A DNA stretch of 6,151 bases from Proteiniphilum sp. (lineage in GTDB: Bacteria; Bacteroidota; Bacteroidia; Bacteroidales; Dysgonomonadaceae), in contig JAAYFB010000278.1 in the NCBI GenBank assembly GCA_012728465.1, positions 1 through 6,151 of the forward strand, written 5' to 3'. A program made the position numbers and the translations under genes. Positions 1-5,825 of the stretch are shown piece by piece (position 1 is the first letter of the stretch; each line of letters opens with the position of its first letter). The notes beneath the pieces are model-generated. The model saw only the letters and a program-made list of their open reading frames with translations, had not been told where the DNA came from and made no database searches.

Positions 1-1188
1 TAAGTTATCTCTTAAATCTCCAGTTTTCAAGAATACAGGGAATGTGTTTTCACCATCCTGCTCATCTGGAGATGATGCCAACGCAATACATGTTTCTTTA
101 ATTTCTGCACTTGAGGAAACATCTGTAGCAAATGTCTTCACTGTTTTACCAGTATAGTATCCTACAATGTATCCCTTAACCCATACCTGCTTTTGTCCAA
201 TATTATTTATAGCCTCCTCTATTGTGTAAGGATTTTCTTTACTCCCTAATTCATTATTATTGTCATCTTCAACTTGATCGCCCTTTCCAATAATTATACC
301 ATCTAATATAACATCTTCCCATGGATTTATCGACGACCAAGGATTAACTACTACTGACACCTCAGTGTTCTTAGGGTCAAGTTTAATATTGAAACTATAA
401 TGTTTTCCAGAGTCAATTGAACTAATCTTCGACAACTCATCTAAGCGACAAATATATGCAAAGCCTGCGTTGACAATCTCCAAAGTAATCCCCGATAAGT
501 TTGCTGTAGGAATTACAATTGCTTCGGCCATATCCCCTTTACTATTTGTATTCATCCGAACAACACCTTTAGAAGAGCTTATTATGGATTTATCTACCAA
601 AGAAAATTTTGCTTTTAGATCTACCCCCTTAATTGAGATTCTTACATCTTCGAGAGACGACCCATCTGAAGTGCTAATATTTGCGGTAACCTTAGATAGC
701 TGATGATCAAATACCATATCTACTTTCGAAGATAACCTAGATAGCTCAATAGAGTTGTTAGAGTAGAGCAGATCTATAGCTTTGATATCTTTTTGACTTG
801 ACACATCAACTGAATACTCAAAACTACTACTAATACTCTTTGTGTGCGGATAGTAGGCTATAAAGTCAACTTTAGAGCCATCTGCTGGAAATTTAATATC
901 CATAACACCATCTGCTGGTTTAAAAACACCATTGCCCGTAGTAATATATTTTTCGTTTTTATTCAGTATGTGCGATTCGGTGAACTCTTTACGTGATTTA
1001 ATCATGTAGATTCCAATCGCATCACCATCAGTCCATTCATCGCCTGAAGATTGAAATTTAGAATTATTAATTTGCGCACTTACATTGATATTTCTATCAA
1101 GGATAGATGGGTCGATAGTATCTCCTTCACACGAAACAACTAGTAACGAGATGAGCACGATAGTTAGAGGTAAGTATTTTATCTTCAT
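1..1188 (-). CDS. Fimbrillin family (Mfa-like) lipoprotein with C-terminal DUF6359-like domain, 3' end cut by window
   Basis: Reading in from the window edge gives 396 uninterrupted codons from an ATG at 1186-1188, with no stop, so the C-terminus lies outside. Residues 1-20 form a lipoprotein signal peptide (KIK, a hydrophobic stretch, then the lipobox VVSC with Cys20), implying an outer-membrane or surface lipoprotein. Residues about 35-295 have the fimbrillin pattern known from Bacteroidales: EWTDGDAIGIYM (51-62), FPADGSKVDFIAYYP (100-114), a DHQLSKV strand (161-167) and a closing NPW segment (282-290). A linker rich in D and N (304-313) leads to GSKENPYTIEEAI...VWVKGYIVGYYTGK (315-348), which resembles the start of DUF6359, an OB-fold-like domain often attached to Bacteroidales surface proteins. 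The family contains fimbrial subunits and anchored tip or accessory proteins; which one this is cannot be told. It has its own promoter 40 bases upstream. The fimbrillin assignment is confident; the DUF6359 call rests on a motif remembered from the family and is less sure. Confidence 0.85.
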   Translation of the reverse strand, partial: MKIKYLPLTIVLISLLVVSCEGDTIDPSILDRNINVSAQINNSKFQSSGDEWTDGDAIGIYMIKSRKEFTESHILNKNEKYITTGNGVFKPADGVMDIKFPADGSKVDFIAYYPHTKSISSSFEYSVDVSSQKDIKAIDLLYSNNSIELSRLSSKVDMVFDHQLSKVTANISTSDGSSLEDVRISIKGVDLKAKFSLVDKSIISSSKGVVRMNTNSKGDMAEAIVIPTANLSGITLEIVNAGFAYICRLDELSKISSIDSGKHYSFNIKLDPKNTEVSVVVNPWSSINPWEDVILDGIIIGKGDQVEDDNNNELGSKENPYTIEEAINNIGQKQVWVKGYIVGYYTGKTVKTFATDVSSSAEIKETCIALASSPDEQDGENTFPVFLKTGDLRDNL

Positions 1189-1226
1189 ATTAGATAGATG
1201 TTTATTAAAATAGATTCTTGGTTTGA

Positions 1227-1257
1227 CAAATATACAAAGCTTTACAACATTAGCAAA
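1227..1257 (-). promoter_or_regulatory. Bacteroidetes-type promoter for the fimbrillin-like gene
   Basis: On the minus strand, TATATTTG (1227-1234) matches the Bacteroidetes -7 consensus TAnnTTTG exactly. TTTG (1254-1257) lies exactly 19 bases upstream as the -33 box. The predicted transcription start is near 1221, giving a leader of about 30 nt before the ATG at 1188. It lies in the 86-bp gap after the MFS stop codon, so the lipoprotein gene can be transcribed independently. Confidence 0.8.
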
Positions 1258-1274
1258 ATAATTATAACAAATAG

Positions 1275-2426
1275 CTATTTATTTAACTTTTCCAATCGTC
1301 TTATAACAGCATAAATGAGTATCATAAAAGAAATCACCCCCAACACAACAAATATATATGCCTGCATGCCATAATAATTAGTAAGCAATCCTGTAGTATA
1401 GTTTATGATTGTGTTTCCTATTAAAGCAATAAACATAGCAAAGCTAAATGCAGTACCCGATACCTCTTTAAACATTTCGCCTACTATACCCAACATCACT
1501 GGAAAACCTGGTGCTAACCCCGCACCCAGAACAAACATGCCAATCGAATTGAAAAGATATCCATTCATCAATAATCCTGCAGAGCCTAATACAAACAGCA
1601 GTAATGATAGAAATATAAGTTTATTATGATTAAGATTTTTGAGAACACTCCCAATTAGTAACCTCATTACTATCAAACCCAACACAGAGTATGATAATGC
1701 CACCAAAGCCTTGCCTTGCTCAATACCTAAAGTATCTATAAAGTATGATACTGACCAATTGTTTACAATAGCCTCAAATGCTGATTGAAAAAACAGATAG
1801 AACGTAATAGTCATAAAAAGCTTGTTCTTCACAAAAGTGGGAATTACTTTTAGGGTTATCTTCTCTTTGTCAACCGTGAGGGGGTATTTAATCAACAAGA
1901 ATATCACACCCGACAGCAAACTAAGAATTGCAGCCACATTGAGAACCACTACCAATTTATTATCGCTAATCAAACTCAACACCAATGGCATGCTAAATGC
2001 ACCAACACCATAAAACATGCCCAACCAATTTAGATTAATTATTTTTGCCTTTCCCTCACTCAAGTCAGACACTAATGCACTAGTAGCTCCATTAATGGTT
2101 CCGCCACCTATACCAAAGAAAAATATACATACTGTGAGTAAAAAAATTGATGGTGCATGAGCAATACCCAAAAAGCCAATTGCAAGAAACAATGAGGCTA
2201 CGGAAAGCACACCACGATAGCCAAATTTATCTACTATGGGGCCAAACAACACTGAGCCAATTAGTAAGCCTATGGGTAAAATAGTGAACAACCCTCCTGC
2301 CTCTATGTCAGTCATCCCAAATCTTGACTTCAGCACAGGAAGTATGGAGCCAATTATAACCATAGATATTCCGAAAAGAAATATTCCGGTGAAATTGGCA
2401 ATGAATGCAATTGTTTTATTCTTCAT
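1275..2426 (-). CDS. Major facilitator superfamily transporter, 12 TM
   Basis: The 383-residue protein is almost wholly hydrophobic, with about twelve membrane spans. The longest cytoplasmic loop (around KYPLTVDKEKITLK) falls between spans 6 and 7, as expected for two six-helix MFS halves. The loop between TM2 and TM3 carries MFS motif A as GPIVDKFGYRG (62-72). Other marks are the Gly-rich TM4 (FFFGIGGGTINGATSALV) and a Pro/Gly-rich TM10 (GAGLAPGFPVMLG). The general look is that of the sugar/fucose-permease-like MFS proteins common in Bacteroidales, but no substrate-defining residues can be named and it does not show NarK nitrate signatures. It starts at ATG 2424-2426 and ends with TAG. It lies 55 bases downstream of the LuxR-type regulator on the same strand, with no TAnnTTTG element in the gap, so cotranscription with the regulator is likely. 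Substrate unknown: it could be a sugar or drug exporter or importer. Confidence 0.85.
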   Translation of the reverse strand: MKNKTIAFIANFTGIFLFGISMVIIGSILPVLKSRFGMTDIEAGGLFTILPIGLLIGSVLFGPIVDKFGYRGVLSVASLFLAIGFLGIAHAPSIFLLTVCIFFFGIGGGTINGATSALVSDLSEGKAKIINLNWLGMFYGVGAFSMPLVLSLISDNKLVVVLNVAAILSLLSGVIFLLIKYPLTVDKEKITLKVIPTFVKNKLFMTITFYLFFQSAFEAIVNNWSVSYFIDTLGIEQGKALVALSYSVLGLIVMRLLIGSVLKNLNHNKLIFLSLLLFVLGSAGLLMNGYLFNSIGMFVLGAGLAPGFPVMLGIVGEMFKEVSGTAFSFAMFIALIGNTIINYTTGLLTNYYGMQAYIFVVLGVISFMILIYAVIRRLEKLNK

Positions 2427-2444
2427 TCAATAATGTTTGTAGTA

Positions 2445-2475
2445 GTTTTATTAGCAACTATTTCTGTTATAAAAC
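2445..2475 (-). repeat. Inverted repeat in the regulator-MFS gap
   Basis: Seven-base perfect arms (GTTTTAT and ATAAAAC on the minus strand) are separated by 17 bases, inside the 55-bp gap between the regulator stop and the MFS start. The flanks also pair imperfectly (AATAGTTTGT with ACAAACATTATT). It is AT-rich and not followed by a U-run, so it is not a convincing intrinsic terminator. It may be an mRNA hairpin, a regulator site, or chance. Confidence 0.3.
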
Positions 2476-2481
2476 AAACTA

Positions 2482-3366
2482 TTATATCTTAAAGCTACCA
2501 GGTGATGCGTAGCCATTAGATATGGCATAGAAAGTGAGCCCCGATACTGTCTTTATTCCGGTTTTAGATATAATGTTTTTTCTGTGCGATAACACTGTGT
2601 TAAGGCTTATATTGAGTTTATCTGCCACCTCTTTGTTCATGTGTCCTTGAACAATAAGTTTTAATATTTCTATCTCCCTATTAGTAAGATGACTATCATT
2701 ATCATTATCATTATTTTTTTGATCATCTATGAATATATTAGTCAAATGCTCTATGTTTTTATAATCTAAACTTTCCAGAGTAGGTCTTACTAAGAGTTCA
2801 AATATACGATTATGAAGTAATAGCTCTTTCTCAAGCGAGTCAATTGAAAAAATAACGGCATAAGCAAGGTTATGGTTATAATTGCCCGAGATGTGTTTTA
2901 TCAAAATACTTTTCAAATCTCGCAGCAAATCATATGAATATTCACCCACATTTTCTAAGTCTTGATGTATATAGTAGTTAAAGTCTGATTTAAACTTATT
3001 GAGAATACTATGTAATAATTTCAGCTCTTCATTCTCAACGTCGCTCATGGCTATGAGTGGCAATAAGTGCTTCTCAATGTTGGGAATTGAGGCCTGAACA
3101 AAGTTATCTATAGTTTTTTTTAAATAATCTAAGACCTCCGATACCTCTATTAAATGCAACTCTTCCTCCAAATCTAAATCCTCACCAAGATAAATACGCA
3201 TTATTATCATAAATAGATGCACATCTACATCATTCTCCTTGCAAATGGTAGATATTGTTTTATCACCAACTCCTAGCCTGATACCAAATCTATTTACAAC
3301 GGGTATTAAGTAGCTATGTGATATTAGCAATTCAGAAAAGTTTGTATTCTTAGTTATTAGTGTCAT
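2482..3366 (-). CDS. LuxR-type HTH regulator with ScdA/RIC-like N-terminus and hemerythrin-like middle region
   Basis: The 294-residue protein has a modular layout. The C-terminal part (about 227-287) is a LuxR/GerE helix-turn-helix: HLTNREIEILKLIVQGHMNKEVADKL, then NISLNTVLSHRKNI and a final TGIKTVSGL helix. Residues 6-60 (NFSELLISHSYLIPVVNRFGIRLGVGDKTISTICKEN) have the shape of the ScdA_N/DUF542 domain found at the start of RIC/YtfE/ScdA iron-cluster repair proteins, but lack its usual Cys pair. Residues about 85-205 are helical, with His at 100, 119, 134, 158 and 185 and acidic residues near them (IEKHLLPL, YYIHQDLE, LEKELLLHNRI), suggesting a divergent hemerythrin-like di-iron fold. There is no receiver domain, so it is probably a one-component sensor. 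The linker (214-226) is DDQKNNDNDNDSH. Its ATG overlaps the stop of the YgbA-family gene (ATGA, 3363-3366), implying translational coupling. Known RIC proteins respond to NO and oxidative damage; a role as an NO, O2 or iron-redox responsive activator is inferred. The HTH is certain and the sensor domains are likely. Confidence 0.85.
   Translation of the reverse strand: MTLITKNTNFSELLISHSYLIPVVNRFGIRLGVGDKTISTICKENDVDVHLFMIIMRIYLGEDLDLEEELHLIEVSEVLDYLKKTIDNFVQASIPNIEKHLLPLIAMSDVENEELKLLHSILNKFKSDFNYYIHQDLENVGEYSYDLLRDLKSILIKHISGNYNHNLAYAVIFSIDSLEKELLLHNRIFELLVRPTLESLDYKNIEHLTNIFIDDQKNNDNDNDSHLTNREIEILKLIVQGHMNKEVADKLNISLNTVLSHRKNIISKTGIKTVSGLTFYAISNGYASPGSFKI
2695..2720 (-). repeat. Short tandem repeat plus homopolymer in the regulator linker
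   Basis: Three copies of the hexamer ATCATT (2695-2712, plus strand) are followed by T7 (2714-2720). On the coding strand these give A7 and then (AATGAT)x3, encoding the Asn-Asp linker between the predicted sensor region and the HTH. Such tracts can gain or lose units by slippage. Hexamer changes stay in frame and would alter linker length; changes in A7 would shift the frame and remove the HTH. Confidence 0.6.
3363..3366 (-). promoter_or_regulatory. ATGA stop-start overlap (translational coupling)
   Basis: The TGA of the YgbA-family gene and the ATG of the LuxR-type regulator share ATGA on the minus strand. Preceded by AAGAG, this suggests ribosome reinitiation and a fixed expression ratio of the two proteins. 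Confidence 0.75.
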
Positions 3367-3704
3367 CTCTTGGGTCTATTTTTCTCTGTGATAGGATATA
3401 GTCTTTTGCGCTTATACTCTCTAATGAAATGGCTGATAGTTGCGATGGGATGCTTCAAAATCATTCGTGGCCCTGCAAACCTCATCACCTCTTTTATTTG
3501 TAGTCGCATATCTTTTTTGTAACAATGAATGGAACATGTAGAGCAAGTCGGCTTATTATTACCAAAGGGACAGTTTTCTAATCTCCTCGTTGCATAATTA
3601 TTAAGCTCCTGACAATCTTCACAAATCATTTGCTCTACGTTATGATTAGCTTTGCAGTAAATCCTAATCATCTTTTCAACCACTTTTTTCTCTCCTTCAT
3701 TCAT
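3363..3704 (-). CDS. ygbA: YgbA family 'nitrous oxide-stimulated promoter' protein
   Basis: The 113-residue soluble protein has seven Cys (17, 28, 31, 45, 54, 57, 61) in the arrangement typical of the YgbA_NO family: CEDCQEL (28-34), LENCPFGNNKPTCSTCSIHCY (42-62 region) and MRFAGPRMILKHP (74-86), then a basic tail. The length agrees with the family. In enterobacteria ygbA belongs to the NsrR (nitric oxide) regulon and is linked to growth under nitrosative stress; its biochemistry is not settled. The Cys clusters look able to bind zinc or an Fe-S cluster, but that is inference. It is the first gene after the promoter at 3742-3772, has an ATG at 3702-3704 with only a purine-poor leader, and overlaps the downstream regulator by 4 bases. 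Its partnership with a RIC/hemerythrin-like regulator strengthens the nitrosative-stress reading. Confidence 0.9.
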   Translation of the reverse strand: MNEGEKKVVEKMIRIYCKANHNVEQMICEDCQELNNYATRRLENCPFGNNKPTCSTCSIHCYKKDMRLQIKEVMRFAGPRMILKHPIATISHFIREYKRKRLYPITEKNRPKR

Positions 3705-3741
3705 AGAGTGTGCCTATTTGCTTCATTATGTTATCAATTAC

Positions 3742-3772
3742 CAAAAATAGTGCTTTTATTGTTTCTCACAAA
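3742..3772 (-). promoter_or_regulatory. Bacteroidetes-type promoter for the ygbA-regulator-MFS operon
   Basis: On the minus strand the -7 box TATTTTTG (3742-3749) fits TAnnTTTG. TTTG (3769-3772) lies exactly 19 bases upstream. The predicted start near 3736 gives a leader of about 30 nt. The promoter lies within the 81-bp gap after mtgA, so the stress operon is uncoupled from the cell-wall gene. Confidence 0.8.
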
Positions 3773-3777
3773 ACAAT
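3758..3777. promoter_or_regulatory. Candidate operator: perfect 7-6-7 inverted repeat over the -33 box
   Basis: Arms ATTGTTT and AAACAAT flank six bases (CTCACA on the plus strand). The 20-bp dyad covers the -33 TTTG of the ygbA promoter, a position suited to a dimeric regulator of this operon, either the LuxR-type protein encoded in it or a Crp/Fnr-family protein such as HcpR. It could instead be a weak hairpin at the end of the mtgA transcript, but it is AT-rich and lacks a following U-tract in that direction. Confidence 0.5.
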
Positions 3778-3785
3778 TTAACTTT

Positions 3786-4469
3786 CTAGTCAGGTAGCTT
3801 AACAGTCTTCATTTGATTTAATATATGTCTTTGCCTTTTTCTCATATATTCCGATGGCGACTTCGAACTATATTTAATAGGATTAGGCAGAGTGGCTGCA
3901 ATTAATGCTGATTGTGCTGCTGTTAATTTTTTTGCCGATGTTTGAAAGTTTACTTTTGCCACTGCTTCCACTCCATACATGCCCACACCTGTTTCTATAC
4001 AATTAAGGTAAACTTCAAGTATTCGCTCTTTTGACCACATTAGCTCAATTAATATTGTAAAATAGGCCTCCAACCCTTTTCTCAACCATGACGACTTGGG
4101 CCACAGGAATACATTTTTGGCTGTCTGTTGGCTTATGGTGCTACCGCCACGTGCTCTCTTTCTTGATTTATTATCTTCTATTGCTTTCTCAATGGCCACT
4201 CTATCGATACCCTTGTGCATATAAAATCGCTGATCTTCGGAGGCAATCACTGCCCTCTTCATGTGGTCTGAGATATCATTGATTGACACCCATGTATGAG
4301 TTATCTTTGGCTTTTGTTTTTTACCTATGTGCTCAAAACTTCTAATAACCATCAATGGGGTAAAATAAACAGGAATGTACTTTAATAATAGTACCGATAA
4401 AATAGATGATATGAAGAAGAATAAAATAATCCTTCTAATTAATCGACGTATCTTTTTCACAACAGACAA
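3786..4469 (-). CDS. mtgA: Monofunctional biosynthetic peptidoglycan glycosyltransferase
   Basis: A GT51 enzyme that polymerises lipid II into glycan strands at the outer face of the inner membrane. A basic N-terminus (KKIRRLIRR) leads into one membrane anchor (about 14-30). All five GT51 motifs are present: SEDQRFYMHKGID (77-89, catalytic Glu78), GGSTISQQTAKN (108-119), RKGLEAYF (130-137, second Glu134), SKERILEVYLN (146-156), and VEAVAKVNFQTSAKKLTAAQSALIAATLPNP (167-197). No transpeptidase domain follows, and 227 residues is the usual MtgA size. In motif 5 the usual aromatic residue before Phe is Asn (KVNF). There is no ATG near the start: the frame opens after an in-frame TAA just upstream and offers TTG (4467-4469) or GTG (4458-4460). 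The GTG would give MKKIRRLIRR, which looks more like family N-termini; the outer bound is given here. It lies 26 bases after the editing-domain gene and is probably cotranscribed with it. Confidence 0.93.
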   Translation of the reverse strand: MSVVKKIRRLIRRIILFFFISSILSVLLLKYIPVYFTPLMVIRSFEHIGKKQKPKITHTWVSINDISDHMKRAVIASEDQRFYMHKGIDRVAIEKAIEDNKSRKRARGGSTISQQTAKNVFLWPKSSWLRKGLEAYFTILIELMWSKERILEVYLNCIETGVGMYGVEAVAKVNFQTSAKKLTAAQSALIAATLPNPIKYSSKSPSEYMRKRQRHILNQMKTVKLPD

Positions 4470-4495
4470 CGGATTATTAATTTCAGATTAATAAC

Positions 4496-4975
4496 TTAAC
4501 GAGGTAGTAGCTTAAATCTCATTCTCCATCGATTATCCAAGTATTCGTGGGTGGTAATAACGAATGTCCCTATTTCGGAAGTGTTACTAACATGTACTCC
4601 TATACATGCACATACATCATAGTCACCTACACGAATCAACCTCAACTGATCCGACACACTATCGGGGAGCTTAGACATATCCACAATTTTAGCTGCATCT
4701 TCATAGCTAACAATCTCTTCAGATACAGGCAAATTCTGTTGTATAACGGCATTAACTCTCTGCTCAATCTCTTTCACCTGTTCTTCTGTGGGCTCAGCCG
4801 TAAGAATATAGTCACATTTAGATTTCTTTTTCTCAATATGAGTATTCTTAGATCTATTACACCCAAACATTCTAACCATTGTTTGATTAAGAATATGTTC
4901 AGTAGTGTGCATAGGAGCCAAAGCATCATTCTGAAACTTTTGGTTTGTTGTATTGCTATTCAATTGATTGTTCAT
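4496..4975 (-). CDS. Stand-alone aminoacyl-tRNA editing domain protein (AlaX / ThrRS-SAD type)
   Basis: The 159-residue protein carries the zinc-binding pair of the tRNA second-additional-domain family: HTTEH (His23, His27) and CACIGVH (Cys124, His128). It also has the family pattern RVGDYDVCACIGVHVSNTSEIGTF (115-138), an EEQVKEIEQRVNAVI helix (64-78) and a strand-rich C-terminus. Proteins of this type hydrolyse mischarged tRNA (for example Ser- or Gly-tRNAAla for AlaX) in trans; the actual substrate here is not determinable. There is no catalytic or anticodon-binding synthetase domain, and the length fits the short AlaX class. The annotated ATG (4973-4975) adds 21 N- and Q-rich residues ahead of Met22, which directly precedes HTTEH. 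The closest family members I recall begin near that Met, so the true start may be 4912. It has its own promoter in the gap after tcdA and is followed closely by mtgA. Confidence 0.82.
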   Translation of the reverse strand: MNNQLNSNTTNQKFQNDALAPMHTTEHILNQTMVRMFGCNRSKNTHIEKKKSKCDYILTAEPTEEQVKEIEQRVNAVIQQNLPVSEEIVSYEDAAKIVDMSKLPDSVSDQLRLIRVGDYDVCACIGVHVSNTSEIGTFVITTHEYLDNRWRMRFKLLPR

Positions 4976-4985
4976 CTTTTTATTG

Positions 4986-5016
4986 CAAATATAACTAAAA
5001 GAGGCTTATTATCAAA
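4986..5016 (-). promoter_or_regulatory. Bacteroidetes-type promoter for the editing-domain gene
   Basis: On the minus strand the -7 box TATATTTG (4986-4993) is an exact TAnnTTTG, with TTTG (5013-5016) exactly 19 bases upstream. It fits wholly inside the 45-bp gap after tcdA. The start site predicted near 4980 would leave only about 5 nt before the ATG at 4975, a nearly leaderless message. Confidence 0.75.
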
Positions 5017-5020
5017 CTAT

Positions 5021-5800
5021 TTAATTTACGACTACTCGTTCTAGAGAGTCATCTATGTCATTAACAACTAGCGACGCCAAAGTCATTCCAACCATCGATG
5101 GCAAAAAAGACATTGTTCCATTTATTCTTGCTTTTTTTGCATCCCATTGCGAGGCAGGAGTGGCACTGCTAGTGTTTGTGATAGGTTCTTCCCCTTTGTT
5201 TTTTCGCACCTCATCACTATACACACACAGAAACTTTTTGTCAACTCCCCCAAGCTTTTTTATTCTTGTACGCAGTGCGGCAGCAAGAGGACAACCTTTT
5301 ACTTTCCAAAACTCTGCTACTTTGATTCTAGTTGGATCTGTCTTTAATGCTGCCCCCATAGAAGAAAATAGGGTTCCAGGCATTTGTGTAGAATATCGTA
5401 TCAGGTGCACTTTATTGGAAAGGCTATCAATGGCATCAATAATATAATCGTAATGTTGTAAATTAAAAGACTCAGCCGTGTCTTCACTATAAATGCCCTG
5501 AATTGCTTCTACGCTTGCATATGGATTTATAGCGAGCAACCTTTGCTTTAGCACCTCCACTTTTGGCTTGCCTACTGTCTCGGTGGTTGCCATCAATTGT
5601 CTGTTTATATTTGACACTGCCACCAAATCAGAGTCAACTAAGGTGATATACCCCACACCACTCCTTACCAACATTTCGGCACACCAGCTACCTACTCCAC
5701 CAACACCAAAAATTATTACTTTTTTTTTCTTAGCAAGAGCCATGTACTCATTTCCCATCAATAGCTCGGTGCGTTGAAATATATCTTTTTCGAGAATCAT
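5021..5800 (-). CDS. tcdA: tRNA cyclic N6-threonylcarbamoyladenosine(37) synthase TcdA (YgdL/CsdL)
   Basis: An E1-like (ThiF/MoeB superfamily) ATP-dependent dehydratase that closes t6A at tRNA position 37 into cyclic t6A in the cytoplasm. The Rossmann nucleotide loop is IIFGVGGVGSWCAEML (30-45, numbered from a GTG one codon upstream). It is followed by LVDSDLVAVSNINRQL (55-70), with the Asp and Arg residues typical of adenylating E1 enzymes, VGKPKVEVLKQR (77-88), DAIDSLSNK (123-131) and the TcdA-type CPLAAALRTRIKKLGG (171-186) and CVYSDE (193-198). A GMTLASLVVNDI helix (239-250) near the end matches the family's membrane-proximal tail region. The length (259) is close to E. coli TcdA. The start chosen is ATG 5798-5800; a GTG immediately upstream (5803) is in frame. 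In E. coli it works with the CsdA/CsdE sulfur-transfer pair, neither of which is visible here. An A9 tract codes for Lys residues 26-28. Confidence 0.95.
   Translation of the reverse strand: MILEKDIFQRTELLMGNEYMALAKKKKVIIFGVGGVGSWCAEMLVRSGVGYITLVDSDLVAVSNINRQLMATTETVGKPKVEVLKQRLLAINPYASVEAIQGIYSEDTAESFNLQHYDYIIDAIDSLSNKVHLIRYSTQMPGTLFSSMGAALKTDPTRIKVAEFWKVKGCPLAAALRTRIKKLGGVDKKFLCVYSDEVRKNKGEEPITNTSSATPASQWDAKKARINGTMSFLPSMVGMTLASLVVNDIDDSLERVVVN
5720..5728 (-). repeat. A9 homopolymer tract inside tcdA
   Basis: T9 on the plus strand, read as A9 in the coding strand, falls in the AAKKKKV stretch before the nucleotide-binding loop. It is the longest homopolymer in a coding region here and a plausible site of replication or transcriptional slippage. 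Confidence 0.7.
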
Positions 5801-5825
5801 CACTATCTTATTTTTCGATTAACGA

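Noticed and set aside
470..703. Plus-strand small open frame
   Set aside because: It is antisense to the continuous fimbrillin-like lipoprotein frame.
1269..1280. Twelve-base palindrome AAATAGCTATTT at the MFS stop codon
   Set aside because: Too short and AT-rich for a terminator, not followed by a U-run, and easily expected by chance.
1275..2426. Nitrate/nitrite transporter (NarK) identity for the MFS protein, suggested by its neighbours
   Set aside because: No NarK-type signature motifs are visible, and the protein looks more like general sugar-type MFS permeases.
4547..5044. 165-codon plus-strand open frame
   Set aside because: It lies opposite the editing-domain gene, has no recognisable domain, and its composition (Cys/Ile/Tyr-rich) is that of an antisense shadow.
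5055..5447. 130-codon plus-strand open frame
   Set aside because: It is fully antisense to tcdA, which is a clear family match.
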